A DNA stretch of 64,000 bases from Dryocola sp036489025 (GCA_036489025.1 DASXGN010000041.1:1-64000), one strand, 5' to 3'. Counted from the first letter of the stretch, positions 35,230-44,691 are shown. A program made the numbers and translations. Notes: a model not told the origin generated them from the sequence alone.

Positions 35230-35860
35230 TATGTCCGGCATGAAAGAAGTCAAACGGGTGCTGGTTAGCCCGCTAATCGACAACAACCCGATCGCCCTGC
35301 AAATCCTCGGCGTTTGCTCGGCGCTGGCGGTGACCACCAAGCTGGAAACGGCCTTCGTGATGACCATCGCCGTGACGGTGGTGACGGCATTCTCGAGCAT
35401 GTTTATCTCGATGATCCGCAACTACATTCCCAACAGCGTACGCATCATCGTGCAGATGGCGATCATCGCCTCGCTGGTGATCGTGGTGGATCAGATTCTG
35501 CGGGCCTATGCCTACGAGATCTCAAAGCAGCTCTCGGTGTTCGTCGGGCTGATCATCACCAACTGCATCGTGATGGGCCGTGCGGAAGCCTACGCTATGA
35601 AATCTCCGCCGCTGGCGAGCTTCATGGATGGGATAGGCAACGGCCTCGGCTATGGCGTGATTCTGCTGCTGGTCGGCTTTATACGCGAGCTTATCGGCAG
35701 CGGTAAACTGTTTGGCGTGACCGTGCTTGAAACGGTGCAAAACGGCGGCTGGTATCAACCTAACGGGCTGTTCCTGCTGGCGCCAAGCGCGTTCTTTATC
35801 ATCGGATTGTTGATTTGGGCTCTGCGCACGTGGAAGCCCGCTCAACAGGAAAAGGATTAA
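35222..35860 (+). CDS. nqrD: Na+-NQR subunit D
   Basis: The 212-aa protein has six membrane helices. With NqrE it holds an intramembrane iron-sulfur centre; conserved Cys occur in LGVCSALAV and IITNCIVMGRAEA. It overlaps the end of nqrC by 8 bp (AATAATGGCTGA), another coupled start. Confidence 0.95.
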   Translation: MADMSGMKEVKRVLVSPLIDNNPIALQILGVCSALAVTTKLETAFVMTIAVTVVTAFSSMFISMIRNYIPNSVRIIVQMAIIASLVIVVDQILRAYAYEISKQLSVFVGLIITNCIVMGRAEAYAMKSPPLASFMDGIGNGLGYGVILLLVGFIRELIGSGKLFGVTVLETVQNGGWYQPNGLFLLAPSAFFIIGLLIWALRTWKPAQQEKD

Positions 35861-35866
35861 CAGACG

Positions 35867-36463
35867 ATGGAACATATGATTAGTCTGTTCGTGCGCGCGG
35901 TGTTTGTGGAAAACATGGCGCTCGCCTTCTTCCTCGGCATGTGTACGTTTCTTGCCGTGTCGAAGAAAGTCTCAACGGCCTTTGGTTTGGGTATCGCCGT
36001 CACGGTGGTGCTGGGCATTTCCGTTCCGGCCAACAACCTGGTTTATAACCTGGTGCTGCGCGACGGTGCGCTGGTGGAAGGGGTCGATCTTAGCTTCCTG
36101 AACTTCATCACCTTTATCGGCGTGATTGCGGCCCTGGTACAAATCCTTGAAATGATCCTCGATCGTTTCTTCCCGGCGCTCTACAACGCGCTGGGCATCT
36201 TCCTGCCGCTGATTACCGTGAACTGCGCCATCTTTGGCGGCGTGTCGTTCATGGTGCAGCGCGACTACGGCTTCGGCGAGTCTATCGTTTACGGCTTTGG
36301 CTCCGGCATCGGCTGGATGCTGGCGATTGTCGCGATGGCCGGCATTCGCGAGAAGATGAAATACGCCAACGTGCCCGCAGGACTGCGCGGCTTGGGGATA
36401 ACCTTTATCACCACCGGTTTGATGGCGCTGGGCTTTATGTCCTTCTCCGGTGTGCAGCTGTAA
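35867..36463 (+). CDS. nqrE: Na+-NQR subunit E
   Basis: The 198-aa six-helix subunit is the paralogue of NqrD in inverted topology. Its Cys in LGMCTFLAVSKK and ITVNCAIFGGV supply the other half of the iron-sulfur centre. Length is as in Vibrio NqrE. It starts 6 nt after nqrD. Confidence 0.95.
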   Translation: MEHMISLFVRAVFVENMALAFFLGMCTFLAVSKKVSTAFGLGIAVTVVLGISVPANNLVYNLVLRDGALVEGVDLSFLNFITFIGVIAALVQILEMILDRFFPALYNALGIFLPLITVNCAIFGGVSFMVQRDYGFGESIVYGFGSGIGWMLAIVAMAGIREKMKYANVPAGLRGLGITFITTGLMALGFMSFSGVQL

Positions 36464-36475
36464 GGGCGGAAAGTT

Positions 36476-37699
36476 ATGGAAATTATTCTTGGCGTAGTGA
36501 TGTTTACGCTGATCGTTCTGGCGCTGGCGCTGCTGATCCTCTTTGCGAAATCAAAGCTGGTGAACGCCGGCGACGTGCTGATTGAAGTCAACAACGACAC
36601 AGACAAGCAGTTCAAAGCGCCAGCGGGCGACAAGCTGCTTAACACGCTGTCAAGCCAGGGGATCTTTATCTCCTCGGCCTGCGGCGGCGGCGGGTCCTGC
36701 GGCCAGTGCCGGGTCACCATCAAAGAGGGCGGCGGCGACATCCTGCCGACCGAGCTGTCGCATATTACCAAGCGTGAAGCCAAAGATGGCTGCCGCCTGG
36801 CCTGCCAGGTCGCGGTTAAGCAGGACATGAAAATTGAGCTGCCGGAAGAAATCTTCGGCGTCAAAAAATGGGAATGCGAAGTTATCTCCAACGATAACAA
36901 AGCGACGTTCATCAAAGAGCTGAAGCTGCGTATTCCTGACGGTGACGTGGTGCCGTTCCGCGCCGGGGGCTACATTCAGATTGAATCGCCGCCGCATCAG
37001 GTTAACTACGCGGATTTCGACGTGCCGGAAGAGTACCGGGGTGACTGGAACAAATTTAATCTGTTCCGCTTCCAGTCCGTGGTGAAAGAGCCGTGCGTGC
37101 GGGCCTACTCCATGGCGAACTATCCGGAAGAAGAGGGCATTATCATGCTCAACGTCCGTATTGCTACGCCGCCGCCAAACGTGCCGGATGCGCCTCCGGG
37201 CATCATGTCATCCTATATCTGGTCGCTGAAAGCGGGTGATAAAGTGACGATCTCCGGGCCGTTCGGCGAATTCTTCGCCAAGGATACCGAGGCTGAAATG
37301 GTCTTTATCGGTGGCGGGGCAGGCATGGCGCCGATGCGCTCTCATATCTTTGACCAGCTCAAGCGCCTGCAAAGCAAACGCAAAATCAGCTTCTGGTACG
37401 GTGCTCGCTCGCTGCGTGAAATGTTCTATGAAGATGAATTTGAAAAGCTGGCGCAGGAAAATCCAAACTTTACCTTTAACGTGGCGCTTTCCGATCCGCA
37501 GCCGGAAGATAACTGGACGGGTTACACGGGCTTTATCCATAACGTTCTGTTAGAAAACTATCTGCGCAATCACCCGGCACCTGAAGACTGTGAGTTCTAC
37601 ATGTGCGGGCCGCCGATGATGAACGCCGCGGTGATCAAAATGCTTAAAGACCTGGGCGTGGAGGATGAGAATATCATGCTTGACGACTTCGGCGGCTGA
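36476..37699 (+). CDS. nqrF: Na+-NQR subunit F (NADH dehydrogenase module)
   Basis: The 407-aa subunit accepts electrons from NADH. It has an N-terminal membrane helix (about 3-23), a 2Fe-2S ferredoxin domain with ligands Cys69, Cys75, Cys78 and Cys110 (ACGGGGSCGQC...RLAC), an FAD domain (RAYSMANYPEE) and an NADH domain (IGGGAGMAPMRSH, MCGPPMMN). It ends 11 nt before nqrM. In Klebsiella and Vibrio operons apbE follows here; it is absent. Confidence 0.95.
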   Translation: MEIILGVVMFTLIVLALALLILFAKSKLVNAGDVLIEVNNDTDKQFKAPAGDKLLNTLSSQGIFISSACGGGGSCGQCRVTIKEGGGDILPTELSHITKREAKDGCRLACQVAVKQDMKIELPEEIFGVKKWECEVISNDNKATFIKELKLRIPDGDVVPFRAGGYIQIESPPHQVNYADFDVPEEYRGDWNKFNLFRFQSVVKEPCVRAYSMANYPEEEGIIMLNVRIATPPPNVPDAPPGIMSSYIWSLKAGDKVTISGPFGEFFAKDTEAEMVFIGGGAGMAPMRSHIFDQLKRLQSKRKISFWYGARSLREMFYEDEFEKLAQENPNFTFNVALSDPQPEDNWTGYTGFIHNVLLENYLRNHPAPEDCEFYMCGPPMMNAAVIKMLKDLGVEDENIMLDDFGG

Positions 37700-37710
37700 C
37701 AGGAGCGCTT

Positions 37711-37935
37711 ATGCTAACCGTGTTTATCGCGACCTTTGCCATCTTCCTGCTGGTGGTATTCGGCATGTCGCTGGGCTTTATCGTGAAGCGCAAATCCATC
37801 CAGGGCAGCTGCGGCGGCATTGCTGCTCTGGGGATGGAAAAAGTATGCAACTGCCCTGAACCCTGCGACGCGCGTAAGAAGCGCATGGCGAGGGAAGAGC
37901 GGCTGGCGAAGCTGCAAAACTCCCGCATCATTTGA
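37711..37935 (+). CDS. nqrM: NqrM, Na+-NQR maturation protein
   Basis: The 74-aa protein has one N-terminal membrane helix (about 2-24) and a Cys cluster (QGSCGGI, KVCNCPEPCD). NqrM is needed to deliver iron for the NqrD/NqrE centre. The gene follows nqrF directly behind CAGGAGCGCTT. Its presence suggests that the complex is assembled. Confidence 0.92.
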   Translation: MLTVFIATFAIFLLVVFGMSLGFIVKRKSIQGSCGGIAALGMEKVCNCPEPCDARKKRMAREERLAKLQNSRII

Positions 37936-37992
37936 GCGTCTCTGGCGGATGGGCAAAAGTGCCCTCCGCCCTGTTTCCACATCACTGCCTTT

Positions 37993-38012
37993 GACTGTAT
38001 ACTTATCCAGTA
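37993..38012 (+). promoter_or_regulatory. LexA (SOS) box upstream of dinB
   Basis: The 20-bp site GACTGTATACTTATCCAGTA fits the LexA consensus CTGT-N8-ACAG with one change (CCAG). It ends 21 bp before the dinB start. It makes dinB SOS-inducible, as in E. coli. Confidence 0.88.
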
Positions 38013-38033
38013 AAATAACTGGGTTGAATGGGT

Positions 38034-39089
38034 ATGCGTAAAATCATTCATGTCGATATGGACTGCTTCTTTGCCGCCGTTGAAATGCGTGATAATCCGG
38101 CCCTGCGCGATATACCGCTGGCTATCGGCGGCAGCGCCCAGCGTCGGGGGGTCATCAGTACCGCTAATTATCCCGCTCGCAAATTTGGCGTACACAGCGC
38201 CATGTCTACCGCAATGGCGCTGAAGCTGTGCCCGCATCTGACACTGCTGCCCGGCCGCTTTGACGCTTACAAAGAAGCTTCAACCCATATCCGGGAAATA
38301 TTCACCCGCTACACCTCGTTAATCGAGCCGCTCTCGCTGGATGAAGCCTATCTCGACGTCTCCGACAGCCCGCACTGCTCTGGCTCCGCGACGCTGATGG
38401 CCCGTGAAATTCGCCAGGCTATTTCTGATGAGCTGAACCTGACGGCTTCGGCGGGAATCGCTCCGGTGAAGTTCCTCGCCAAAATCGCCTCCGATCTCAA
38501 TAAGCCAAACGGCCAGTACGTCATTACCCCCGATGAAGTGCCTGCTTTTCTGGCAACGCTTTCGCTGGGCAAAATTCCCGGCGTGGGCAAAGTGACCGCG
38601 GGCAAACTCGAAAGCCTCGGCCTGCTAACCTGCGCCGACGTGCAGAAAACCGATCTGGCCTCGCTGCTCAAGCGTTTTGGCAAGTTTGGCCGCGTACTGT
38701 GGGAACGCAGCCAGGGGATCGATGAGCGGCAGATCAGCAGCGATCGGCAGCGTAAATCCGTCGGCGTCGAAAAAACCCTGGCGGAAGATATTCACGACTG
38801 GGAAGCGTGCGAAGCCATCATTGAGCACCTTTACGAAGAGCTGGAGCGCCGGTTAAAGAAGGTGAAACCTGATTTACTGATTGCCCGTCAGGGCGTGAAG
38901 CTGAAGTTCAGCGACTTCCAGCAAACCACGCAGGAGCACGTCTGGCCTCAGCTTAACAAGGCGGACCTGATTGCGACGGCGAGGAAAACGTGGAGCGAGC
39001 GCCGGGGAGGGCGAGGAGTACGGCTGGTGGGATTACACGTCACGCTGCTGGACCCGCAAATTGAGCGACAGCTGCTTTTAGGTCTGTAA
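38034..39089 (+). CDS. dinB: DNA polymerase IV
   Basis: The 351-aa Y-family translesion polymerase matches E. coli DinB throughout when started at ATG 38034 (MRKIIHVDMDCFFAAVE); an ATG two codons earlier is less likely. The catalytic acids are Asp8 in HVDMDCFF and the Asp-Glu pair in PLSLDEAYLDV. The C-terminal QLLLGL is the beta-clamp-binding motif. It is controlled by the LexA box upstream. Confidence 0.96.
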   Translation: MRKIIHVDMDCFFAAVEMRDNPALRDIPLAIGGSAQRRGVISTANYPARKFGVHSAMSTAMALKLCPHLTLLPGRFDAYKEASTHIREIFTRYTSLIEPLSLDEAYLDVSDSPHCSGSATLMAREIRQAISDELNLTASAGIAPVKFLAKIASDLNKPNGQYVITPDEVPAFLATLSLGKIPGVGKVTAGKLESLGLLTCADVQKTDLASLLKRFGKFGRVLWERSQGIDERQISSDRQRKSVGVEKTLAEDIHDWEACEAIIEHLYEELERRLKKVKPDLLIARQGVKLKFSDFQQTTQEHVWPQLNKADLIATARKTWSERRGGRGVRLVGLHVTLLDPQIERQLLLGL

Positions 39090-39093
39090 ACAA

Positions 39094-39178
39094 ATCCTCT
39101 CCCCCGAAGGGGAGAGGATAATCAATTAAAACGATTTGGCGCTTTCTCTTCCCTCTCGTCCAATGGGGAGAGGGGGAG
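39094..39178. repeat. Two related CCCTCTC/GAGAGGG hairpin repeats between dinB and pepD
   Basis: The first unit is an 11-bp perfect stem (ATCCTCTCCCC with GGGGAGAGGAT, loop CGAA). The second (39151-39174) has CCCTCTC and GAGAGGG arms around a 10-nt loop. Both lie between the convergent dinB and pepD stops. This CTCTCCCC...GGGGAGAG type is a dispersed intergenic repeat of enterobacteria and may also end transcription. Confidence 0.7.
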
Positions 39179-39181
39179 ATT

Positions 39182-40639
39182 TTACTTCGCAGGAATCGCT
39201 TTCAGCAGCTCGGTCAGCAGGATCCAGTATTGGCCTACGCTGGCGATATGCACCTGCTCATCCGGCGAGTGTGGCCCGGTGATGGTTGGCCCGATAGAAA
39301 CCATGTCCATCTCAGGATAGGGTTTTTTGAACAGGCCACATTCGAGGCCCGCATGGATAACCATAATGTTCGGCGTTTTGTTGAACAGCTTCTGGTAGGT
39401 TTCGCGCACCAGGCCCATAACAGGGGAGTTCGCGTCCGGCTGCCAGCCAGGGTAGCTGCCTTTCGCCACGGTCTGCGCACCGGCCAGTTGGCCAATGGAT
39501 TCCAGCATGCCGACAATGTAATCTTTACCGGTATCAATCAGGGAACGGATCAGGCAGATGATTTCCGCGCTGTCTTCGCTCAGGGTGACTACGCCCACGT
39601 TCAGTGAGGTTTCCACCACGCCTTTCACCGCGTCAGAGTTGCGGATCACACCGTTTGGCGTTGCGTTGAGCAGCTTGATAAAGGTATCGCGGCTTTTCTC
39701 GGTCAGAGCGGCCTGGCTGGTGCTGGTCGCTTCAACCAGAACGGTGGTATTTTTTTCCACCGCGCCCAGTTCGTTTTTCAGAATGGCGAGGAACTTATCC
39801 GCAAGATCTTTCAGCTGCGCGGCTTTGGCAGCCGGAACAGCCAGAATGGTGGATCCTTCGCGTGGAATTGCGTTGCGCAGCGTGCCGCCGTTCAGGTCAA
39901 TCAGACGTGCGTCCAGCTCAGCGGCGTGAGCAAACAGGAAGCGGGCCAGCAGCTTGTTGGCGTTGCCTAATCCAAGGTGAATTTCCGCCCCTGAGTGGCC
40001 GCCTTTCAAACCTTTAATGGTCAGCTTGAAGGTTTCGAATCCGGCAGGAATCGCTTCGCGTTCAACCGGCAGGGTGGTGATGAAATCAATCCCGCCCGCG
40101 CAGCCCATGTAGATCTCACCTTCTTCTTCGGAGTCGGTGTTAATCAGAATATCGGCTTTTAGCCAGCCAGCCTGCAGGCCGAAAGCACCGTCCATACCGG
40201 CTTCTTCGGTCATAGTCAGCAGTACTTCCAGCGGGCCGTGCGCAACGCTGTCATCAGCCAGAACCGCCAGAGCGGAAGCCATGCCGATGCCGTTATCCGC
40301 GCCCAGCGTGGTGCCGCGAGCTTTTACCCACTCGCCGTCGATGTAAGGCTGGATAGGGTCTTTGGTAAAGTCGTGCACGGTATCGTTATTTTTCTGAGGC
40401 ACCATATCGAGGTGCGCCTGCAGGACAACCGCTTTACGGTTTTCCATGCCCGCCGTAGCCGGCTTACGGATCAGGATGTTGCCGACCTGGTCGCGTTCAA
40501 CGTGCAGGCCTTTTTCTTTTGCCCAGGACAGGATGTGTTCCGCCAGCTGCTCTTCATGATAAGACGGGTGCGGAATAGAACAGATTTTGGCAAAAATATC
40601 CCACAGCGGCTGTGGTGATAATTGAGACAATTCAGACAC
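39182..40639 (-). CDS. pepD: Aminoacyl-histidine dipeptidase (peptidase D)
   Basis: The 485-aa M20-family zinc dipeptidase hydrolyses dipeptides such as carnosine. Metal-ligand motifs are LQAHLDMVP, GTTLGADNGIG, LTMTEEAGMDG and HAGLECGLF. The start is GTG 40639 (protein MSELSQLSPQ), with GGGAG 8 nt upstream, giving the exact E. coli length; 20 extra upstream codons are not conserved. It is divergent from gpt. Confidence 0.95.
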   Translation of the reverse strand: MSELSQLSPQPLWDIFAKICSIPHPSYHEEQLAEHILSWAKEKGLHVERDQVGNILIRKPATAGMENRKAVVLQAHLDMVPQKNNDTVHDFTKDPIQPYIDGEWVKARGTTLGADNGIGMASALAVLADDSVAHGPLEVLLTMTEEAGMDGAFGLQAGWLKADILINTDSEEEGEIYMGCAGGIDFITTLPVEREAIPAGFETFKLTIKGLKGGHSGAEIHLGLGNANKLLARFLFAHAAELDARLIDLNGGTLRNAIPREGSTILAVPAAKAAQLKDLADKFLAILKNELGAVEKNTTVLVEATSTSQAALTEKSRDTFIKLLNATPNGVIRNSDAVKGVVETSLNVGVVTLSEDSAEIICLIRSLIDTGKDYIVGMLESIGQLAGAQTVAKGSYPGWQPDANSPVMGLVRETYQKLFNKTPNIMVIHAGLECGLFKKPYPEMDMVSIGPTITGPHSPDEQVHIASVGQYWILLTELLKAIPAK

Positions 40640-40893
40640 GTTGAGTCTCCCTGGAAATAGAATTTTTGGCTCGCCGGTCGCGGTCTGGACCGGGTTCATT
40701 TACATCACAAGCGGAGCTTGCGCGATCGTTCGAGAATACCACTAACTCTCCGGCCCTGACGACCCAATCCACGTAAAAACCGCCGTGCCTGGCCGCAACG
40801 CTGGTTTTTAGTGCGTCAGATCTCTATAATCTCGCGCAACCAAACCCCCTTTGAACATTTTTAAGCCGTTAGTAATAGGCTGGGACACTTCAC

Positions 40894-41352
40894 ATGAGCG
40901 AAAAATACGTCGTCACCTGGGACATGTTGCAGATTCACGCCCGCAAACTGGCAGGCCGTCTGCTGCCTGCTGAACAGTGGAAAGGCATCATTGCCGTTAG
41001 CCGTGGTGGTCTGGTTCCAGGCGCACTGCTGGCGCGTGAACTGGGTATTCGTCATGTTGATACCGTTTGTATCTCCAGCTACGACCACGACAACCAGCGC
41101 GAGCTGACCGTCATCAAGCGTGCTGAAGGCGACGGTGAAGGCTTCATCGTGATCGACGATCTGGTTGATACCGGCGGCACCGCGGTTGCGATTCGCGAAA
41201 TGTATCCGAAAGCGCATTTCGTCACTATCTTTGCAAAGCCTGCTGGCCAGCCGCTGGTTGACGATTACGTTATCGACATCCCGCAGGACACCTGGATTGA
41301 GCAGCCGTGGGATATGGGCGTGGTGTTTGTGCCACCGTTAGCAGGCCGTTAA
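40894..41352 (+). CDS. gpt: Xanthine-guanine phosphoribosyltransferase
   Basis: The 152-aa purine-salvage enzyme converts xanthine, guanine and hypoxanthine to their nucleotides with PRPP. The PRPP motif is FIVIDDLVDTGGTA. Length and sequence equal E. coli Gpt. A -10 box TATAAT lies at 40825-40830, about 64 bp upstream, as in the E. coli promoter; the -35 is poor. Confidence 0.97.
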   Translation: MSEKYVVTWDMLQIHARKLAGRLLPAEQWKGIIAVSRGGLVPGALLARELGIRHVDTVCISSYDHDNQRELTVIKRAEGDGEGFIVIDDLVDTGGTAVAIREMYPKAHFVTIFAKPAGQPLVDDYVIDIPQDTWIEQPWDMGVVFVPPLAGR

Positions 41353-41456
41353 TCTCCTTTATCCTTCCAGCAGCAGGGGGGGTGGCTACACTCCCTTGTT
41401 GCCTGCCAGCGACTCGAATGTCATCGGGCACAGGGATGAAGATTTGCATTGATTTA

Positions 41457-41479
41457 CGCCCGGCACCGCCGGGCGTTTG
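41457..41479 (+). terminator. Terminator after gpt
   Basis: CGCCCGGC and GCCGGGCG pair around ACC and are followed by TTTG. The site lies about 105 bp after gpt and upstream of frsA. Confidence 0.7.
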
Positions 41480-41544
41480 TGTTATTTAGCCCCTGACAGA
41501 GTACAATACTGCGTTCCTGACGTTTTCATGGAGGCAGAAAAACG

Positions 41545-42792
41545 ATGTCGCAAGCCAACCTTAGTGAAGTCCTGTTTAAACCCCGTTTTAAACATCCCGA
41601 GACATCGACCATCATCCGTCGCTCTCAGCATCACGCTGCCCCCAATATTCAATCCGCGCTGGACGGCAAAACCGTTCCTCACTGGTACCGCATGGTCAAC
41701 CGGCTGATGTGGATTTGGCGTGGCGTCGATCCCCGTGAAATTCTCGACGTGCAGGCGCGTATTGCCTGCTGTAAGGAAGAGCACACCGACGACGAACTCT
41801 ATGACACGGTGATTGGCTATCGCGGCGGCAACTGGATTTACGAATGGTCGAAGCAGGCGATGATGTGGCAGCAAAAGGCGCTGAGGGAGTCCGATGAGGC
41901 AAAAATCGGCAAGTACTGGCTGCAGGCGGCAAACCTCTACAGCATTGCCGCCTATCCGCATCTGAAGGGCGACGCGCTGGCCGAACAGGCTCAGGTGCTG
42001 GCTAACCGCGCTTTTGAAGAAGCGGCCCCCCGTCTTTCCGGCAACCTGCGTGAACTGGAGTTTACCATCACCGGTGGCAGCTCTATTACCGGCTTCCTGC
42101 ATATGCCAAAAGGCAAAGAAGGCCCGTTCCCGACGGTATTGGTCTGCGGCGGTCTCGACGCGCTGCAAAGCGACTATTACACGCTGTTTGAAAAGTACTT
42201 TGCCCCGCAGGGCATCGCCATGCTGACCATCGATATGCCGTCGGTAGGCTACTCCTCGAAATGGAAGCTCACTCAGGATTCCAGCCAGCTGCACCAGCAC
42301 GTTTTAAAAGCGTTGCCGAACATTCCATGGGTCGACCATACCCGCGTCGCGGCGTTTGGCTTCCGCTTCGGGGCGAACGTTGCGGTTCGCCTGGCCTATC
42401 TGGAAGCGCCGCGTCTGAAAGCGGTCGCCTGCCTAGGGCCGGTAGTTCACAACCTGCTTAGCGACCCGGCGCGCCAGGCGCACGTCCCGGAAATGTATAT
42501 TGACGTTCTCGCCAGTCGTCTGGGCATGAATGATGCCTCGGACAGCGCGCTCAGCGTCGAGCTTAACCGCTACTCGTTAAAGACGCAGGGATTGCTTGGC
42601 CGACGCTGCCCGACGCCAATGCTGTCGGGCTTCTGGGCCAACGATCCCTTTAGCCCGGAAGAGGAATCGCGCTTAATCACTTCGTCATCTGCCGATGGCA
42701 AGCTATTGTCGATTCCGTTTAACCCGGTGTATAAGAATTTTGACAAGGCACTGCAAGATATAACCAATTGGATACAGCAAAGATTGCGTTAA
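41545..42792 (+). CDS. frsA: FrsA (fermentation-respiration switch protein; alpha/beta-hydrolase-like)
   Basis: The 415-aa protein has an N-terminal helical region (about 1-170) and an alpha/beta-hydrolase fold (about 185-415). The nucleophile elbow reads AAFGFRFGANVA, with no Ser at the usual place. E. coli FrsA binds unphosphorylated EIIA-Glc and affects the balance of respiration and fermentation; its enzymatic role is disputed. Order gpt-frsA-crl is conserved. Confidence 0.93.
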   Translation: MSQANLSEVLFKPRFKHPETSTIIRRSQHHAAPNIQSALDGKTVPHWYRMVNRLMWIWRGVDPREILDVQARIACCKEEHTDDELYDTVIGYRGGNWIYEWSKQAMMWQQKALRESDEAKIGKYWLQAANLYSIAAYPHLKGDALAEQAQVLANRAFEEAAPRLSGNLRELEFTITGGSSITGFLHMPKGKEGPFPTVLVCGGLDALQSDYYTLFEKYFAPQGIAMLTIDMPSVGYSSKWKLTQDSSQLHQHVLKALPNIPWVDHTRVAAFGFRFGANVAVRLAYLEAPRLKAVACLGPVVHNLLSDPARQAHVPEMYIDVLASRLGMNDASDSALSVELNRYSLKTQGLLGRRCPTPMLSGFWANDPFSPEEESRLITSSSADGKLLSIPFNPVYKNFDKALQDITNWIQQRLR

Positions 42793-42849
42793 AAATTTGC
42801 TAAATTTTATTGGTTTGGTAAAACAGTTGCTTCACAACAGGAGATCGCA

Positions 42850-43251
42850 ATGACGTTACCGAGTGGACACCCGAAAGGGAGACTTACCAAGAAATTTGCC
42901 GCCCTTGGCCCGTATATTCGTGAAGAGCAGTGTGAAGATAACCGCTTTTTCTTCGACTGCCTGGCCGTGTGCGTCAACGTGAAACCTGCACCTGAGAAAC
43001 GTGAATTCTGGGGCTGGTGGATGGAGCTGGAAGCGCAGGAAAAGCAGTTCACTTACACCTACCACTTTGGTCTGTTCGACAAAGAAGGGAACTGGACGTC
43101 AACGGCGGCCAACGATAAAGAAGTGGATGACAGGCTCGAACAAACGCTTCGCGGCTTCCACGAACGTTTACGTGACCTGCTGAAAACGCTAAACCTTGAC
43201 CTGGTGCCGGCAAAAGATTTTGCAGACAAGCCCGTTAAGCTTTCTGCCTGA
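42850..43251 (+). CDS. crl: Sigma factor-binding protein Crl
   Basis: The 133-aa protein helps sigma-S bind core RNA polymerase and so favours stationary-phase, curli and biofilm genes. It matches E. coli Crl in length, with the conserved FFFDCLAVCVN, FWGWWMELEAQE and YHFGLFDKEG segments. CAGGAGATCGCA precedes the ATG. It ends at a bidirectional terminator shared with phoE. Confidence 0.95.
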   Translation: MTLPSGHPKGRLTKKFAALGPYIREEQCEDNRFFFDCLAVCVNVKPAPEKREFWGWWMELEAQEKQFTYTYHFGLFDKEGNWTSTAANDKEVDDRLEQTLRGFHERLRDLLKTLNLDLVPAKDFADKPVKLSA

Positions 43252-43254
43252 AAT

Positions 43255-43288
43255 AAAAAAGCCCTTCTCATGTGAGAAGGGCTTTTTT
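43255..43288. terminator. Bidirectional terminator between crl and phoE
   Basis: AAAAAAGCCCTTCTCA and TGAGAAGGGCTTTTTT form a near-perfect 34-bp palindrome with T tracts on both strands, between convergent stop codons. Confidence 0.93.
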
Positions 43289-43301
43289 CTGCAAGTTAAA
43301 A

Positions 43302-44399
43302 TCAGAACTGATAAACCAGACCTAAAGCAACCACATCGTCAGTTTTCAGACCGAGCGGATTATCATCGTCCAGCTGGTTGATTTTATAATCTACGTAGGT
43401 CGACATATTTTTGTTGAAATAATAAGTCGCCGCCACGTCAATATATTTCACCAGGTCCGCATCGCCCACGCCTTCGATATTTTTGCCTTTCGACTGAACG
43501 TAGCCCACGGATGGACGCAGACCAAAATCAAACTGATATTGTGCGATTAATTCAATCGCCTGATTTTTATTTGCAAAACCGCTGACCGAAGTATTCACTC
43601 CGCCGATATTTGCGGTGCCGGAAATGGGCGTCATATTACGCGTTTCGGCATACATTGCCGCCAGGTAAACGTTGTTGGCGTCGTATTTCAGACCGGTGGT
43701 CCAGGCTTCAGCGTTATCGCCCTGGCCGTAGGCGCCGGTTTTCTGGGCCAGCGTGCGGTTAGAGTTGCTGTATGCACCGCCTACGCTGATGCCGGTATCG
43801 GCGATTTCGTAGGTCAGAGAAGTGCCGAAGCCGTCGCCGTTGGCTTTGCTTGCCGCGCGGCCATCGTTCTCGTTTTTACCCTGGTATTGCAGGGCGAATT
43901 TCAGGCCGTCCACCAGGCCGAAGAAGTCCGTATTGCGGTAGGTTGCCAGCCCGTTTGCCCGACCCGTCATGAAGTTATCGGCCTTGGTATAAGAATCGTC
44001 GCCGAACTCCGGCATCATATCGGTCCATGAGGCGATGTTATACATCACGCCGTAGTTGCGGCCGTAATCGAATGAACCGAAGTCGCCCGCTTTCAGACCG
44101 GCAAAGGCCAGACGGGTTTTGGCGGTATTCACATCATTCTCGGCTTTGTTGGCCGCAACCTGATATTCCCACTGGCCAAAACCGGTCAGCTGGTCGTTAA
44201 TCTGCGTCTCACCTTTAAAGCCCAGACGAATATAAGACTGGTCGCCGTCAACGCTGTCATTATCGCTGAGATAATGTTCCGCCTTTACCTTTCCATAGAG
44301 ATCTAATTTATTTCCATTCTTATTGAAAATCTCAGCGGCCTGCGAAGAGGTGGAAGCAACAATACCCATTACCATTAATGCCAGTGTGGTCTTTTTCAT
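43302..44399 (-). CDS. phoE: Outer-membrane porin PhoE
   Basis: The 365-aa trimeric general porin has a signal peptide (about 1-21, ending SQAA), 16-strand barrel features and C-terminal Phe (GLVYQF). The L3 constriction segment is near WTDMMPEFGDDSYTKAD. It is about 14 residues longer than E. coli PhoE, with an extended loop around ISGTANIGGVNTSVSG. PhoE favours anions and is made under phosphate starvation. The Pho box upstream and the place between crl and proB support PhoE over OmpC or OmpF. Confidence 0.92.
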   Translation of the reverse strand: MKKTTLALMVMGIVASTSSQAAEIFNKNGNKLDLYGKVKAEHYLSDNDSVDGDQSYIRLGFKGETQINDQLTGFGQWEYQVAANKAENDVNTAKTRLAFAGLKAGDFGSFDYGRNYGVMYNIASWTDMMPEFGDDSYTKADNFMTGRANGLATYRNTDFFGLVDGLKFALQYQGKNENDGRAASKANGDGFGTSLTYEIADTGISVGGAYSNSNRTLAQKTGAYGQGDNAEAWTTGLKYDANNVYLAAMYAETRNMTPISGTANIGGVNTSVSGFANKNQAIELIAQYQFDFGLRPSVGYVQSKGKNIEGVGDADLVKYIDVAATYYFNKNMSTYVDYKINQLDDDNPLGLKTDDVVALGLVYQF

Positions 44400-44482
44400 T
44401 TTTCATCCCAAGAATGTTGAACGCGCTAAATTTAATCGGGAGATATCCCGTTAAAAAACGCAGAGAGTTTTATCGCCCGGAG

Positions 44483-44500
44483 ATGAAAGATTTATGACAG
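44483..44500 (-). promoter_or_regulatory. Pho box upstream of phoE
   Basis: On the minus strand the 18-bp site CTGTCATAAATCTTTCAT fits the PhoB consensus of two CTGTCAT-type repeats 11 bp apart with one change. It lies about 85 bp before the phoE start and predicts induction by PhoB under phosphate limitation. Confidence 0.85.
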
Positions 44501-44691
44501 ATTGAGATAAAGTTTAAATAAACGTAATAAAGTTTGCGTGTCACAAATTTGTCAAACTTTACCGCTACGCTTACTGATCTACTTCGGGAAGTTGTCATTT
44601 TTCCCTCTGAGCCTGTTGGCAAGCCGCGCCAGTCCTGATACAACGTCATCTGGTCTTTAAATTTCCCCCTTTCGTTAAACGGCAGAGAATC

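Noticed and set aside
41482..42300. 272-codon minus-strand frame antisense to frsA
   Set aside because: It is a shadow of the conserved frsA coding sequence.
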